NCBI RefSeq assembly: GCF_036404135.1
Contig: NZ_DASWPE010000086.1
Location: 1-64,000, forward strand
Origin: Rhodopseudomonas_A sp036404135
GTDB taxonomy: Bacteria > Pseudomonadota > Alphaproteobacteria > Rhizobiales > Xanthobacteraceae
Direction of reading: 5' to 3'
Length of the DNA: 64,000 nucleotides
How positions within the stretch are numbered: position 1 is the first letter of the stretch; the number at the start of each line of letters is the position of its first letter. This document shows, in pieces, positions 30,578-43,140 of this stretch. The position numbers and the translations under genes are program-made. The notes beneath the pieces were generated by a model. It was not told the DNA's origin, did no database searches, and saw only the letters and a list, made by a program, of their open reading frames with translations.

Positions 30578-31426
30578 TCAATGCCCGAGCGGCTTGCGGA
30601 ATTTCAGTACGAAATTGTCGGCTTCGCCGATCGCCGCATATTTGTCGCGGTCGAGGTCGCCGAGCGAGAAGGTCGGCGGCAGCGTCCAGACGCCTTTCGG
30701 CCAATTCGCGGTGTCCTTCGGATTGGCGTTGATCTCCGAGGCCGCCACGAATTCGAAGCCGGCGCGCTCGACCAGCGCGATCGCGTAGTCCTGCCGGACA
30801 TAGCCGTCCAGCGCGCGCGGGTCCTGCGCGACGTCGCGCTGGCCGCGATGATCCTCTAATCCTAAGATGCCGCCGGGCTTCAGCGCGCGATAGAACGCCG
30901 CGAGCGCCTCGCTGGCGTTGCCCTGTTTCAGCCAGTTATGCAGGTTGCGGAAGGTGAGAACCAGATCGGCCGATCTGTCGGGGGCGATGGCGGCCGCATG
31001 GCTCGGGCCGAACTCGGTCACCTTGACGCGGCCATAGACCGCGGCGTCGGCGTCGATCTTGAGCTGAAACGGTGTTTTCGCGTCGGGGGATTCGCTGTTG
31101 GCATTCCGCGGTTCGATGGCGGTGTAGTAAGTGCCATGGTCGTGCAGATAGGGCGCCAGAATTTCCGTCCAATATCCTGCGCCGGGCCAGATCTCCACCA
31201 CGGTGGAGCGCGGCGTGATCTCGAAGAACGTCAATTCCTGAAACGGATGCCGCACCGCATCGCGCGCGACCAAGCGGGCGCTGCGTTGCGGTCCATCGAT
31301 CGCCGCTTGCAGCGCTTGGGCGTCGCCGGGCTGCGGTTCGGCCGCCTGCGACCCTGGAGCCAGCGTCAGAGCGATCAGCCAGGCCAATGCCGTGGTGAGC
31401 AGCGCGGTGTCCCGGATTTGCGGCAT
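30578..31426 (-). CDS. Exported class I SAM-dependent methyltransferase
   Basis: A 282-residue protein with an N-terminal signal peptide (hydrophobic stretch at about residues 7-22, then GSQAAEP cleavage region). The Rossmann methyltransferase motif I is VVEIWPGAGYWTEIL (about residues 76-90) and motif IV is DLVLTFRNLHNWL (about 152). Such secreted methyltransferase-like proteins occur widely in Proteobacteria with unknown substrates. The motif has W in place of the usual G after the acidic residue (EIWPGAG), common in this subfamily. It is divergent from the HerA-like gene. Confidence 0.8.
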   Translation of the reverse strand: MPQIRDTALLTTALAWLIALTLAPGSQAAEPQPGDAQALQAAIDGPQRSARLVARDAVRHPFQELTFFEITPRSTVVEIWPGAGYWTEILAPYLHDHGTYYTAIEPRNANSESPDAKTPFQLKIDADAAVYGRVKVTEFGPSHAAAIAPDRSADLVLTFRNLHNWLKQGNASEALAAFYRALKPGGILGLEDHRGQRDVAQDPRALDGYVRQDYAIALVERAGFEFVAASEINANPKDTANWPKGVWTLPPTFSLGDLDRDKYAAIGEADNFVLKFRKPLGH

Positions 31427-31581
31427 CGTGCACCTTCTCCGTGTTCGCGGGGCTCGCTCGCTGCGCGCCCGTCAACATCCGCTGCGCAGCGTAGCGCCAA
31501 TTCACAGCGCCGGCTATCGCGGCTCGACGCGCCGCGCGGAGGTTGATAAGCCCGCTCTCCGCAGGGAGGTTTTGAGTCGGC

Positions 31582-33090
31582 ATGACGGTTGCGATCGAGA
31601 TGGGACACACCGCGGCAGGGGCCGCGGCGACGCTGGACCTTGAAGAATTGCTGGCGACGCGGCTGTTGGTGCAGGGCAATTCCGGTTCCGGAAAATCCCA
31701 TCTGCTGCGCCGGCTGCTGGAACAGAGCGCGCCCTGGGTGCAGCAGACCATCGTCGATCCGGAAGGCGATTTCGTGTCGCTGGCCGAGAGCTTCGGCCAT
31801 CTGGTGATCGACGCCGAGGTGCACACCGAACGCGGCCTGCAGGTCGCCGGCGAGCGCGCCCGCATCCATCGCGTCTCCACCGTGCTCAATCTCGAAGGGT
31901 TGGATGCCGAGAACCAGATGCGGCGCGCTGCGGCCTTCCTCAACGGGCTGTTCGAGGTCGGCCGCGATCACTGGTACCCGATGTTGGTGGTGGTGGACGA
32001 GGCGCAGCTGTTCGCGCCCGCGGTCGCCGGCGAAGTCTCCGACGAAGCCCGCAAGCTCTCGCTCGGCGCCATGACCAATCTGATGTGCCGCGGCCGCAAG
32101 CGCGGCCTGGCCGGCATCATCGCCACCCAGCGGCTCGCCAAGCTCGCCAAGAACGTCGCCGCGGAGGCGTCGAATTTCCTGATGGGCCGCACCTTCCTCG
32201 ATATCGACATGGCGCGCGCCGCCGATCTGTTGGGCATGGAGCGGCGCCAGGCCGATGCGTTCCGCGACCTGGAGCGCGGCCAGTTCATTGCGCTCGGCCC
32301 GGCGCTGTCGCGGCGCTCGCTGGCGCTGCGCATCGGTCCCACCGAGACCCAGCCGCGCAATGCCACGCCGCGCTTGCTGCCGTTGCCGGAGGCCTCCAGC
32401 GAGGCCCACGCCATCATTCTCGCGGCGCCGCCGCCCGAGCCGCAACGGCCGCAGCGCCGCTCCCAGCCCGACCTGCTCGGCCAATTGATGGCGGCGAAGT
32501 CGGCGGCGCTGGAAAGCCGCGCGGAGGCTGTCGAGCAACCGATCAGCGCCGAGCAATTGGCGGAGCGCCAGCAGCGCGTTGACCGCGTGCTGCGCGCGGT
32601 GATGGCCGAGCCCGACGCCGGGTTCCGGCCGATCGGCGTGCTGTATCAGGAATTCGTGGTGCGCTGCCGGATCGACGGGCTGGGCTCCGACGTGCCGGAT
32701 CTGGCGGGCTTCCGTCACATGCTGACGCGGGCCCGCGCCGGGCTCGGCTCCGAGATGGCCGACGACGACGCCTGGCAGGACGTCTCGGTGCGGGCTTCGA
32801 TTCTGCCCGAGGAAATGCAGGGCGTGTTCATGATGATCGCGCGCGCCGCCAAGGAGGGCTGGCCGTGCCCGGGCGACGCGGCGATCGCGCGGGCCTATGG
32901 CTCGCACTCGCTGCGCCGGGCGCGACGGCTGTTGAGCTATATCGAGGAGCAGGGGCTGATCGTCTGCCAGCTCGACGGCGCCGGCCGGCGGATCGTCACG
33001 CTGGTCGAACTGGCTTGGGCCACCGCGCCGGGAGATCCGAACGCCGATGAGCCGGCGGCGGAGCAAGGCTGCGACGCCTCGTCGGAGTGA
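31582..33090 (+). CDS. HerA-like AAA ATPase (helicase/translocase-type)
   Basis: A 502-residue P-loop ATPase. Walker A is GNSGSGKSHLLRR (about residues 33-45), Walker B with catalytic Glu is LVVVDEAQLFAP (about 135-146), and a conserved RGRKRGLAGIIATQR arginine segment is at about 170-184. It belongs to the FtsK/HerA superfamily (DUF87-type). The C-terminal half after residue 250 is helical and Gln/Glu-rich with a winged-helix-like end. Such stand-alone proteins may translocate DNA, but no partner NurA gene is adjacent. The start ATG follows GGGAGG. Confidence 0.8.
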   Translation: MTVAIEMGHTAAGAAATLDLEELLATRLLVQGNSGSGKSHLLRRLLEQSAPWVQQTIVDPEGDFVSLAESFGHLVIDAEVHTERGLQVAGERARIHRVSTVLNLEGLDAENQMRRAAAFLNGLFEVGRDHWYPMLVVVDEAQLFAPAVAGEVSDEARKLSLGAMTNLMCRGRKRGLAGIIATQRLAKLAKNVAAEASNFLMGRTFLDIDMARAADLLGMERRQADAFRDLERGQFIALGPALSRRSLALRIGPTETQPRNATPRLLPLPEASSEAHAIILAAPPPEPQRPQRRSQPDLLGQLMAAKSAALESRAEAVEQPISAEQLAERQQRVDRVLRAVMAEPDAGFRPIGVLYQEFVVRCRIDGLGSDVPDLAGFRHMLTRARAGLGSEMADDDAWQDVSVRASILPEEMQGVFMMIARAAKEGWPCPGDAAIARAYGSHSLRRARRLLSYIEEQGLIVCQLDGAGRRIVTLVELAWATAPGDPNADEPAAEQGCDASSE

Positions 33091-33120
33091 CGATGCGGCG
33101 CGTTACAGCGGTTGAAACGA

Positions 33121-33150
33121 CGACGCCCGGCGATGGATCGCCGGGCGTCG
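33121..33150. terminator. Bidirectional hairpin terminator
   Basis: CGACGCCCGGCGAT (33121-33134) and its exact inverse (33137-33150) form a 14-bp GC-rich stem with a minimal loop, between the convergent HerA-like and adhE genes. No T run follows, so the stop may work by folding alone. Confidence 0.6.
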
Positions 33151-33209
33151 ACTGATCGTAGCTCTGCAAAGCGCTGGGCCGCCAAGGCTCTCGCGCCCGC
33201 GCGTCGCGC

Positions 33210-35864
33210 TTACTCCGCGGCGTTGGCCGCGGGCACCGCCAACGTCACCACCTCGGCGTCATCGTGCGCTTCGCTGAAGTGCCGGCCGTAATAGCTGTCC
33301 AGCAGGATGGTCTTCAGTTCCGACACCAGCGGGAAGCGCGGATTGGCGCCGGTGCACTGGTCGTCGAACGCCTCGACCGCGATGTTGTCGACCTTGGCGA
33401 GGAAGTCGGCCTCGGAGACGCCAGCTTCCCGGATCGAACCCGGGATGTCGAGCTCCTGCTTCAATCCTTCCAGCCACTCCAGCAGACGATTGATGCGGGC
33501 GGCGGTGTTGACGCCCTCCAGACCGAGCGCGATGGCGATCTCGCCGTAGCGGTGGCGGGATTTCGGCCGGTCGTATTGCGAGAACGCGGTCTGCTTGGTC
33601 GGATTGTCGTTGGCGTTGTAGCGGATCACGTTGCAGATCAGAAGCGCATTGGCCAGGCCGTGCGGGATGTGGAACGCGGCGCCCAATTTGTGCGCCATGG
33701 AATGGCACACGCCGAGGAAGGCGTTGGCGAAGGCGATGCCGGCGATGGTGGCGCCGCTGTGCACCCGTTCGCGCGCGATCGGATCCTTGGCGCCGTTGGC
33801 ATAGGCCGACGGCAGGTTGTCTTTCAGAAGCTTCAGGGCCTGCAGCGCCTGGCCGTCGGTGAATTCGCTGGCCATGATCGAGACATAGGCTTCTAGCGCG
33901 TGCACCACCGCGTCGATGCCGCCGAACGCGGTCAGCGACTTCGGCAGATGCATCACGAAGTTGGCGTCGACGATCGCCATGTTGGGGGTGAGTTCGTAGT
34001 CGGCGATCGGGTACTTGATGCCGGAGGCGTCATCGGTGACCACCGCGAACGGGGTGACTTCGGAGCCGGTGCCCGAGGTGGTGGGAATCGCCACCAGTTC
34101 GGCCTTCTGGCCGAGCTTCGGGAACTTGTAGATCCGCTTGCGGATGTCCATGAAGCGCAGCGCCAGATCTTCGAAGTGCACGTCGGGATGCTCATACAGC
34201 ACCCAGATCAGCTTGGCCGCGTCCATCGGCGAACCGCCGCCCAGCGCCACGATCACGTCAGGCTTGAAGGCATGGGCGATCTCGACGCCTTTTTTGATGA
34301 TCGACAGCGTCGGATCGGCTTCCACCTGGAAGAAGGTTTCGACCTCCATGCCGTTCTTCTTCAACAGCCGGATGACGTCGTCGGCGTAGCCCTTGCTGAA
34401 CAGGAAGCCGTCGGTGACGACCAGCGCCCGCTTCTTGCCGGCCAGGTCCTTCAGCGCCTCGCTGGTGGCGCCGCGGCGGAAATAGATCGATTTCGGCAGC
34501 TTGTGCCACAGCATGTTTTCGGCTCGCTTCGCCACGGTTTTCTTGTTGATCAGGTGCTTGGGACCGACATTTTCCGAGATCGAATTGCCGCCCCACGATC
34601 CGCAGCCGAGCGTCAGCGACGGCGCCAGGCTGAAATTGTACAGATCGCCGAGGCCGCCATGCGACGACGGGGTGTTGATCAGGATCCGCGCGGTCTTCAT
34701 CTTCTTGCCGAAATCGACGACGCGTTCCGGCTGCAGATCCTGGTTGGTGTACAGCGCCGAGGTATGGCCGATGCCGCCCAGCGCCACCAGTTCCACCGCC
34801 GCCGCCACCGCATGGGCGTAGTCGTCGCGGCGATACATCGCCAGCGTCGGCGACAGCTTTTCGTGCGCGAACGGTTCGGAGGTGTGAGTCTCCTGCACCT
34901 CACCGATCAGGATCTTGGTATCGTGCGGCACCGAGATGCCGGCCAGTTCGGCGATCCGGAACGCGGATTGGCCGACGATGTCGACATTGACGTTGCCGTT
35001 GACCAGCAACACCTTGCGCACCGCGTCCAATTCCGCGGGCTTCAGCATGTAGCCGCCATGGGTGGCGAAGCGCTCGCGGACCGCGTCGTACACCGCGTCG
35101 ACCACGATGATCGACTGCTCCGAGGCGCACACCACGCCGTTGTCGAAGGTCTTCGACATCAGGATTGAGGCTACCGCGCGCTTGATATCGGCGGTCTCGT
35201 CGATCACCACCGGGGTATTGCCGGCGCCGACGCCGATCGCGGGCTTGCCGGACGAATAGGCAGCCTTGACCATGGCCGGGCCGCCGGTGGCGAGGATCAG
35301 GTTGACCTCGGGGTGATGCATCAGCGCGTTGGACAGTTCCAGCGTCGGCCGGTCGATCCAGCCAATGATATCGGCCGGGGCGCCGGCGGCGACGGCGGCG
35401 TCGAGCACCAGCTTGGCGGCGGCGCAGGTCGAGCGCGCGGCGCGCGGATGCGGGCTGAAGATGATGCCGTTGCGGGTCTTCAGGCTGATCAGCGCCTTGA
35501 AGATCGCGGTCGAGGTCGGGTTGGTGGTCGGCACGATGCCGCAGATCAGCCCGACCGGCTCGGCCACCGTCATGATGCCGGCTTCGTCGTTCACCTCGAT
35601 AATGCCGCAGGTCTTGTCGTCCTTGTAGGCATTGTAGATGTATTCCGAGGCGAAGTGATTCTTGATCACTTTATCTTCGACGACGCCCATGCCGGTTTCG
35701 GCGGTGGCCATCTGCGCCAGCGCGATCCGGGCGTCGGAGGCCGCCAATGCGGCGCTGCGGAAAATAAGATCCACCTGTTCCTGCGAATAGGTAGCGAAGA
35801 TTAACTGAGCGGCTTTGACGCGCGCTACCAATTGGTCGAGGTCAGACTGGGCAGAAAAGGTCAC
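33210..35864 (-). CDS. adhE: Bifunctional aldehyde-alcohol dehydrogenase
   Basis: An 884-residue fusion. The N-terminal CoA-acetylating aldehyde dehydrogenase (about 1-440) has the catalytic Cys in DNGVVCASEQS (about residue 246). The C-terminal iron-dependent alcohol dehydrogenase (about 450-870) has the NAD segment GGGSPMDAAK and the metal-binding His in HSMAHKLGAAFHIPHGLANA. It converts acetyl-CoA to ethanol, regenerating NAD+ during fermentation. The GTG start at 35864 is used. An exact FNR/FixK box lies 150 bases upstream, which fits anaerobic induction. Confidence 0.95.
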   Translation of the reverse strand: MTFSAQSDLDQLVARVKAAQLIFATYSQEQVDLIFRSAALAASDARIALAQMATAETGMGVVEDKVIKNHFASEYIYNAYKDDKTCGIIEVNDEAGIMTVAEPVGLICGIVPTTNPTSTAIFKALISLKTRNGIIFSPHPRAARSTCAAAKLVLDAAVAAGAPADIIGWIDRPTLELSNALMHHPEVNLILATGGPAMVKAAYSSGKPAIGVGAGNTPVVIDETADIKRAVASILMSKTFDNGVVCASEQSIIVVDAVYDAVRERFATHGGYMLKPAELDAVRKVLLVNGNVNVDIVGQSAFRIAELAGISVPHDTKILIGEVQETHTSEPFAHEKLSPTLAMYRRDDYAHAVAAAVELVALGGIGHTSALYTNQDLQPERVVDFGKKMKTARILINTPSSHGGLGDLYNFSLAPSLTLGCGSWGGNSISENVGPKHLINKKTVAKRAENMLWHKLPKSIYFRRGATSEALKDLAGKKRALVVTDGFLFSKGYADDVIRLLKKNGMEVETFFQVEADPTLSIIKKGVEIAHAFKPDVIVALGGGSPMDAAKLIWVLYEHPDVHFEDLALRFMDIRKRIYKFPKLGQKAELVAIPTTSGTGSEVTPFAVVTDDASGIKYPIADYELTPNMAIVDANFVMHLPKSLTAFGGIDAVVHALEAYVSIMASEFTDGQALQALKLLKDNLPSAYANGAKDPIARERVHSGATIAGIAFANAFLGVCHSMAHKLGAAFHIPHGLANALLICNVIRYNANDNPTKQTAFSQYDRPKSRHRYGEIAIALGLEGVNTAARINRLLEWLEGLKQELDIPGSIREAGVSEADFLAKVDNIAVEAFDDQCTGANPRFPLVSELKTILLDSYYGRHFSEAHDDAEVVTLAVPAANAAE

Positions 35865-36013
35865 GATGAACCGCCATTTTGATTGCAGGGAGGGTTGAGT
35901 TCAGTTCTGGAACTTTACGCCAGGATGTTAAACGCCAAGATACCCCCGTTACTTATATAACAAAATGACGTTCCGGTAATGCGTGAATTTTAGACGCATT
36001 CGCGGCGGCGGGA

Positions 36014-36027
36014 TTGATCGAGGTCAA
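36014..36027. promoter_or_regulatory. FNR/FixK-type binding site upstream of adhE
   Basis: TTGATCGAGGTCAA is a perfect match to the TTGA-N6-TCAA consensus of the Crp/FNR family, and to the TTGAT-N4-GTCAA form preferred by FixK. The transcript start would be around 35980 if it acts at -41.5, leaving a leader of about 115 bases before adhE. Confidence 0.65.
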
Positions 36028-36080
36028 GCGGGCGGCTCCGGGATACCGGCTGCCGGAAGGGGCTTCGCCACGGCGCCGGC

Positions 36081-39194
<3,114 letters not shown>

Positions 39195-39338
39195 GTCGAA
39201 AAGGCTCCGGCCTGGCGTGCAATGCGCCAGGGTCGCTCAGGCGGTGAGTTCGATCAAGGGACTGGTTCAAAGCCAATGCGGCGCAGCGTCACCCAGGTTC
39301 CGCGCGGCAGCGGCGGGTGCGGGCCGAGCCCGGCCGGC

Positions 39339-40118
39339 TCAGGCTTTGATCGTGGTCTTTTCGGCAAACTTCCTGAGCTGTTGGCGGATGTGGTCGACGT
39401 CGCCGCTGGAATAACCGAGGATCGCTTCCATCTTCAAAGCCTCGCCCATCGACTTGCCGACCACTTCGAGCACGGTTTCCTTGATCGAGTGCAGCGCGAC
39501 TTGGCTCTTTTCGACCAGTCGGGCGGCGTAGCCCTGCGCCGCCGCCATCAGTTCGCCTGGCGGCACCACTTGCGCCACCAGACCGATGGCGTGGGCTTCC
39601 TGCGCTGAAACTTCGCGGCCGGTGTAGAGTATATCCATGGTACGTGACACGCCGATGCTGGCGACCAGCCGGACGATGCCGCCGTCGCCGTGATGGAAGC
39701 CGCGGTGAATCTCGAAGCTGCCGAACCGCGCGGTATCGCTGGCGATGCGCACGTCGCAGGCCAGCGCCAGTTCGAAGCCGCCGGCCAGCGCCCAGCCGTT
39801 GACCGCGGCGATCACCGGCTTCTTCACCCGCAGGCCGCGGGTGATGCCGCCGAGCCCGTTGTCGACATTGTCGCGAACGTCCTGGAACGTGCGCGACAGC
39901 CATTGCGGGATGTATTCCTTGAGATCGGCGCCGGCGCAGAACGCGTCAGCTCCGGCGCCGGTCAGGATCGCGACGTCGAGCTCGGGATCGCGATCGAACG
40001 CCGCCCAGAACGCCTTCAGTTCCTGATGCATCGCGCCGTTGATGGCGTTGCGCGCCGCGGGCCGGTTCAGCGTCACCGTGGCAATCCTGCCGGCGCGCGT
40101 GACCACGATCGTTTCCAT
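39339..40118 (-). CDS. Enoyl-CoA hydratase/isomerase family protein
   Basis: A 259-residue crotonase-fold protein. The oxyanion-hole segments are AFCAGADLKEY (about residue 66) and WALAGGFELALACD (about 104). A Glu within SFEIHRGFHHGDGG (about 131) stands near the usual catalytic position. The start METIVVTRAGR at 40118 matches the family length; an upstream in-frame ATG adds a basic tail without homology. It ends 20 bases after the radical SAM gene upstream of it begins its spacer, so the two are probably co-transcribed. Confidence 0.88.
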   Translation of the reverse strand: METIVVTRAGRIATVTLNRPAARNAINGAMHQELKAFWAAFDRDPELDVAILTGAGADAFCAGADLKEYIPQWLSRTFQDVRDNVDNGLGGITRGLRVKKPVIAAVNGWALAGGFELALACDVRIASDTARFGSFEIHRGFHHGDGGIVRLVASIGVSRTMDILYTGREVSAQEAHAIGLVAQVVPPGELMAAAQGYAARLVEKSQVALHSIKETVLEVVGKSMGEALKMEAILGYSSGDVDHIRQQLRKFAEKTTIKA

Positions 40119-40137
40119 CGGTGCTCCTCGGCGGCGA

Positions 40138-41808
40138 TCAGTCTTGGGCCGCGACGCTGTGGCCATGATCGGCGCGGGTCCACAGGCTGGTGCGCAGCCC
40201 GAGCGGCGTCAATAACCCTCGTCGGCGGGCCAGCCGGGCGATATGCCCCGGATCGAGCACGCTGGCCACAGCGTAGTCCTGCTTCTGCTGCATGGTCAAA
40301 GCTTTCGACCGCGCCACCCGGTAACGTTTGACGTCGGCCAATTTGGTACAGACCGCGCGCTCGAGCAGGATCCAGACCGGCCGCCAGCGAAACCGCCGCG
40401 CCACCGGCGAGCCGGCAAAGGCCTGGCGCAGCGCATGCAACGACAGGTTCTCGCGCAGGGTATGAAAGAACGACTTGCCGCTGCGCTGCTCGGCGCCGTC
40501 CTCGACCAGAATGCTCGACAGGTTCCAGTCGTGGTAGAACATGTCCTTGGACACGGTGTCGGCTTCGGCGTGCTGTTCGAACAGCGCGCTGCCGCGCAGC
40601 GCCACCAGGTCGGCGGTGAATTGATAGTCGCAGACGATCCCGGTCGGCCGCACGTAGCGCGCCTTGCCGCGCTGCGCCGGGATGATGAACAGCCCGACCA
40701 CGAAGATGCCCTGCGCCCGCAGCGTGCGGTAGATCTTGTTGTACATCGCGATGGCGTCATAGGCGCGCACGCCCTTGCGATGGGTCTTCAGCCATTCGGC
40801 GTCGAGGGTTTCGATTCCCATCATGCAGAACCGCATCCCGGCCTGATGCGCCAGGCGAGCGAAATCCGGGTTGCGATGCACGGTGTCGCCGCGCAGGAAA
40901 CAGCCGAACCGCAAGTCGAGCCCATGGTTGATCATCTCCTTGAGCAGCGCCACGGTCTTGCGCTCGTCGCCGCCGAAATTGTCGTCGGTGAAGATGAATT
41001 CGCCGACGCCGGCGGCCTTCAGCGCCTGCAATTCGCCGATCACCTTGTCGACCGACTTGTAGCGCTGCTTGTAGCTCCAGAAGGTGTTGATGTTGCAGAA
41101 GTCGCAGCGATGCGGGCAGCCGCGGGAAATCTCCACCGCGGCGGCGAAACCGCGACTCATGCCGAGCCCGTAGGGCCGCAAATCGAAGCCGCTCCAGTCG
41201 GGAATCGGCGCGGCTTCGAGGTCGGTCGGCTCGGCCCGCAGCGGCGAGCGCTGGAACGTCTCGCCGTCGCGCCAGCACAGGTTGGGGACCTCGTCGAAGC
41301 GCGTAGCGCCGCCGATCAGGGCTTCGATCAGCGCGCGGAATGCGGCTTCGCCTTCGCCGGTGACGACGAAATCGACGCCGGCGTCGATCCAGCGTTCCGG
41401 CCAGGCGGTGGCGTGATTGCCGCCGACCACGATTCTGACCGCGGGATTGACCTCGCGCGCCAGCTTGATGGTGAGTTCGGTGTCGAGGGCCTTCAGCGGC
41501 GACATGCAGGAGATCGCGATTACATCGGCCCAACGCAATCTCGCACGATAGTCCGGCAGCGAGATCCGCGCCACATAGCCGTCGAGAAACCGGGTCTCGA
41601 CCGCGAGGTGCTTGATGGTGGCGGCCAGCACCGGATAGACCGCGCTGGGAAATTTGACGATTTCGCCGAGCGTATCCACCGGCACCGGCCAGGAATCCAC
41701 CAGCGTTTTGGGATGCAAAAACAGGATTTTAAACGGCGGCGCGGGATCGGGCTCGGCGTGCGGCCGCGGCTCCGCCTTGCCCAAATCGGCAGTTACGTAA
41801 CCCCCCAT
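40138..41808 (-). CDS. B12-binding domain radical SAM protein
   Basis: A 556-residue protein. The N-terminal cobalamin-binding-like domain (about 25-190) contains VVGGNHATAWPE and VVTGEGEAAF. The radical SAM core follows with the CPHRCDFC cluster motif (CxxxCxxC, about residue 231). The C-terminal third is basic and unassigned. The arrangement matches the HpnJ/BchE-like class of cobalamin radical SAM enzymes, often methyltransferases or cyclases. No pathway context is evident; its nearest neighbour is a crotonase-fold gene 19 bases downstream. A degenerate tandem repeat lies immediately upstream. Confidence 0.88.
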   Translation of the reverse strand: MGGYVTADLGKAEPRPHAEPDPAPPFKILFLHPKTLVDSWPVPVDTLGEIVKFPSAVYPVLAATIKHLAVETRFLDGYVARISLPDYRARLRWADVIAISCMSPLKALDTELTIKLAREVNPAVRIVVGGNHATAWPERWIDAGVDFVVTGEGEAAFRALIEALIGGATRFDEVPNLCWRDGETFQRSPLRAEPTDLEAAPIPDWSGFDLRPYGLGMSRGFAAAVEISRGCPHRCDFCNINTFWSYKQRYKSVDKVIGELQALKAAGVGEFIFTDDNFGGDERKTVALLKEMINHGLDLRFGCFLRGDTVHRNPDFARLAHQAGMRFCMMGIETLDAEWLKTHRKGVRAYDAIAMYNKIYRTLRAQGIFVVGLFIIPAQRGKARYVRPTGIVCDYQFTADLVALRGSALFEQHAEADTVSKDMFYHDWNLSSILVEDGAEQRSGKSFFHTLRENLSLHALRQAFAGSPVARRFRWRPVWILLERAVCTKLADVKRYRVARSKALTMQQKQDYAVASVLDPGHIARLARRRGLLTPLGLRTSLWTRADHGHSVAAQD

Positions 41809-41819
41809 GGCGAACTCTC

Positions 41820-41965
41820 TCTATGACGCCCGCATAGTCCGTATATGACGCCCGTCGAAATATGACGCCATTGATACGACGCCGATTGATGCGGCGCCAA
41901 TTGATCCAACGCCAAAGTCCAACGCCAATCCACGACGCCAACTACACGCCAAATGACATGCCAAA
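41820..41965. repeat. Degenerate tandem repeat array upstream of the radical SAM gene
   Basis: About nine imperfect units carry a GACGCC or AACGCC core (for example TATGACGCC, TACGACGCC, TCCAACGCC, CACGACGCC). Unit length varies from about 10 to 18 bases. The array lies between the radical SAM start and a likely promoter. It shows no coding frame of its own and no spacer pattern of a CRISPR. Confidence 0.65.
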
Positions 41966-42114
41966 CTACGCGCGGATGGCGGCGGTCTGTTACCAGACAC
42001 TTGCCCCAGCGTAGCATAGCGTCACGCCGCCGCAAGTCGCTTGCATTATGTCGTCGCAGGGGCTTGGCGCGTTCAATGCACCGGCGTTGATAGCAACGCG
42101 AGGAGGTCGCCGGG

Positions 42115-42966
42115 TCAGACCGCGGGCGGTGAGGCGGACGCCGTCATCGGCGGCCGTGGGCGTTCGCTGCGCAGCTGCACGGCGTCCAGCACCGCCTTGG
42201 CGATGCTGCGTCCGCGCTCGTCGATCCCGGTCCATTGCGCGTGGCGGCCGCGCGGGTCGATCTCCAGCAGCCGGGCGCCGGCCGGCACCTCGCTGTCGTC
42301 GCGGATCAGGCCGCGGACCACGCCGTCGCAGGGCGCGCGATGCGGGGCGCCGGAGAGCAGGCCGAGAACGGCTCCACGCCGCACCGGCGTCCCGATCTCC
42401 ACGGCGCTGCGCCAGCGGCCGGCGCCGGCGGCATAGGCAAAACGCTCGTTCACCGCCGCTCCGGCTTCGGTCGAGGTGGCGCCCGCGGTCCAGCCGTCAT
42501 GGACCACGGCGGCGCCGCGCTCCGGACGGGCGTCGATCGCGACGTCGCAATTGGCGGCCGAAAAGCCCGCGCCGATGCCGATCGTCAGTTTCGCCAGCCG
42601 ATGCAGATCCGGGGTGGTGCGATGTTGTTGCAGCCGGGCGTCGACCAGCACGTCCATCGTGCCGACCGGCAACAGATCGGCGAGGCCAAGCCGCGTCACC
42701 GACACCCGGTCGAACAGGCGCAGGCCCTTGAATACCTGCATACCGTCGTCGACCCGTTCGCCGCGAACCTCCTCGACCTTGACGTCGTCGCGATACAGCG
42801 CGTCGGCGAACGCCATCTTGCGGCGGATCACCGGAAAATCCGGGTCGTGCGACAACACCACGCCGAAATCCGCGCGATGCAGGAACACCGCCACCGCCGA
42901 GGCGATCTCGTTGGTGCCAAGCACGATGGCGAAGCGGTGTTTTCTGTGGTCGGCTGGTCGATGCAT
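42115..42966 (-). CDS. EF2563-type molybdenum hydroxylase accessory protein (YqeB-like)
   Basis: A 283-residue protein. FAIVLGTNEIASAVAVFLHRADFGVVLSHDP near the N-terminus looks like a nucleotide-binding Rossmann segment. DVLVDARL, TIGIGAGFSAANCDVAIDARPERG and a C-terminal lipoyl-like part (VRRGAVLGLL, GARLLEIDPRG) match the EF2563 family linked with selenium-dependent molybdenum hydroxylases. ATG at 42966 is chosen; the long upstream extension is not conserved in character. Neighbouring genes do not explain it. It is divergent from fixR, so its promoter may overlap the fixR regulatory region. Confidence 0.65.
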   Translation of the reverse strand: MHRPADHRKHRFAIVLGTNEIASAVAVFLHRADFGVVLSHDPDFPVIRRKMAFADALYRDDVKVEEVRGERVDDGMQVFKGLRLFDRVSVTRLGLADLLPVGTMDVLVDARLQQHRTTPDLHRLAKLTIGIGAGFSAANCDVAIDARPERGAAVVHDGWTAGATSTEAGAAVNERFAYAAGAGRWRSAVEIGTPVRRGAVLGLLSGAPHRAPCDGVVRGLIRDDSEVPAGARLLEIDPRGRHAQWTGIDERGRSIAKAVLDAVQLRSERPRPPMTASASPPAV

Positions 42967-43140
42967 ATGCGTCACCCAAGGCCCATTCCCAACGTCCGCA
43001 GCGCTCAAAGCAAGACGCGGACCAGCCGTCACAACACCGTCAAAATGCCGCCGGCGGCCGCGGCCGGCCGTCGCGGCGGTTTTCCCGGGGCGGATTTGTC
43101 GAGAAGGCAACGTGCGCGGCGTGTTTCGGACGCGCCAGGA

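Noticed and set aside
30578..31426. Methyltransferase as cargo of the integrated element
   Set aside because: It lies outside the attR core (ends at 30463) and has host-like composition, so it is a chromosomal gene.
41820..41965. Possible CRISPR array
   Set aside because: Units are too short, uneven and degenerate, with no unique spacers of constant length and no cas genes anywhere in the window.
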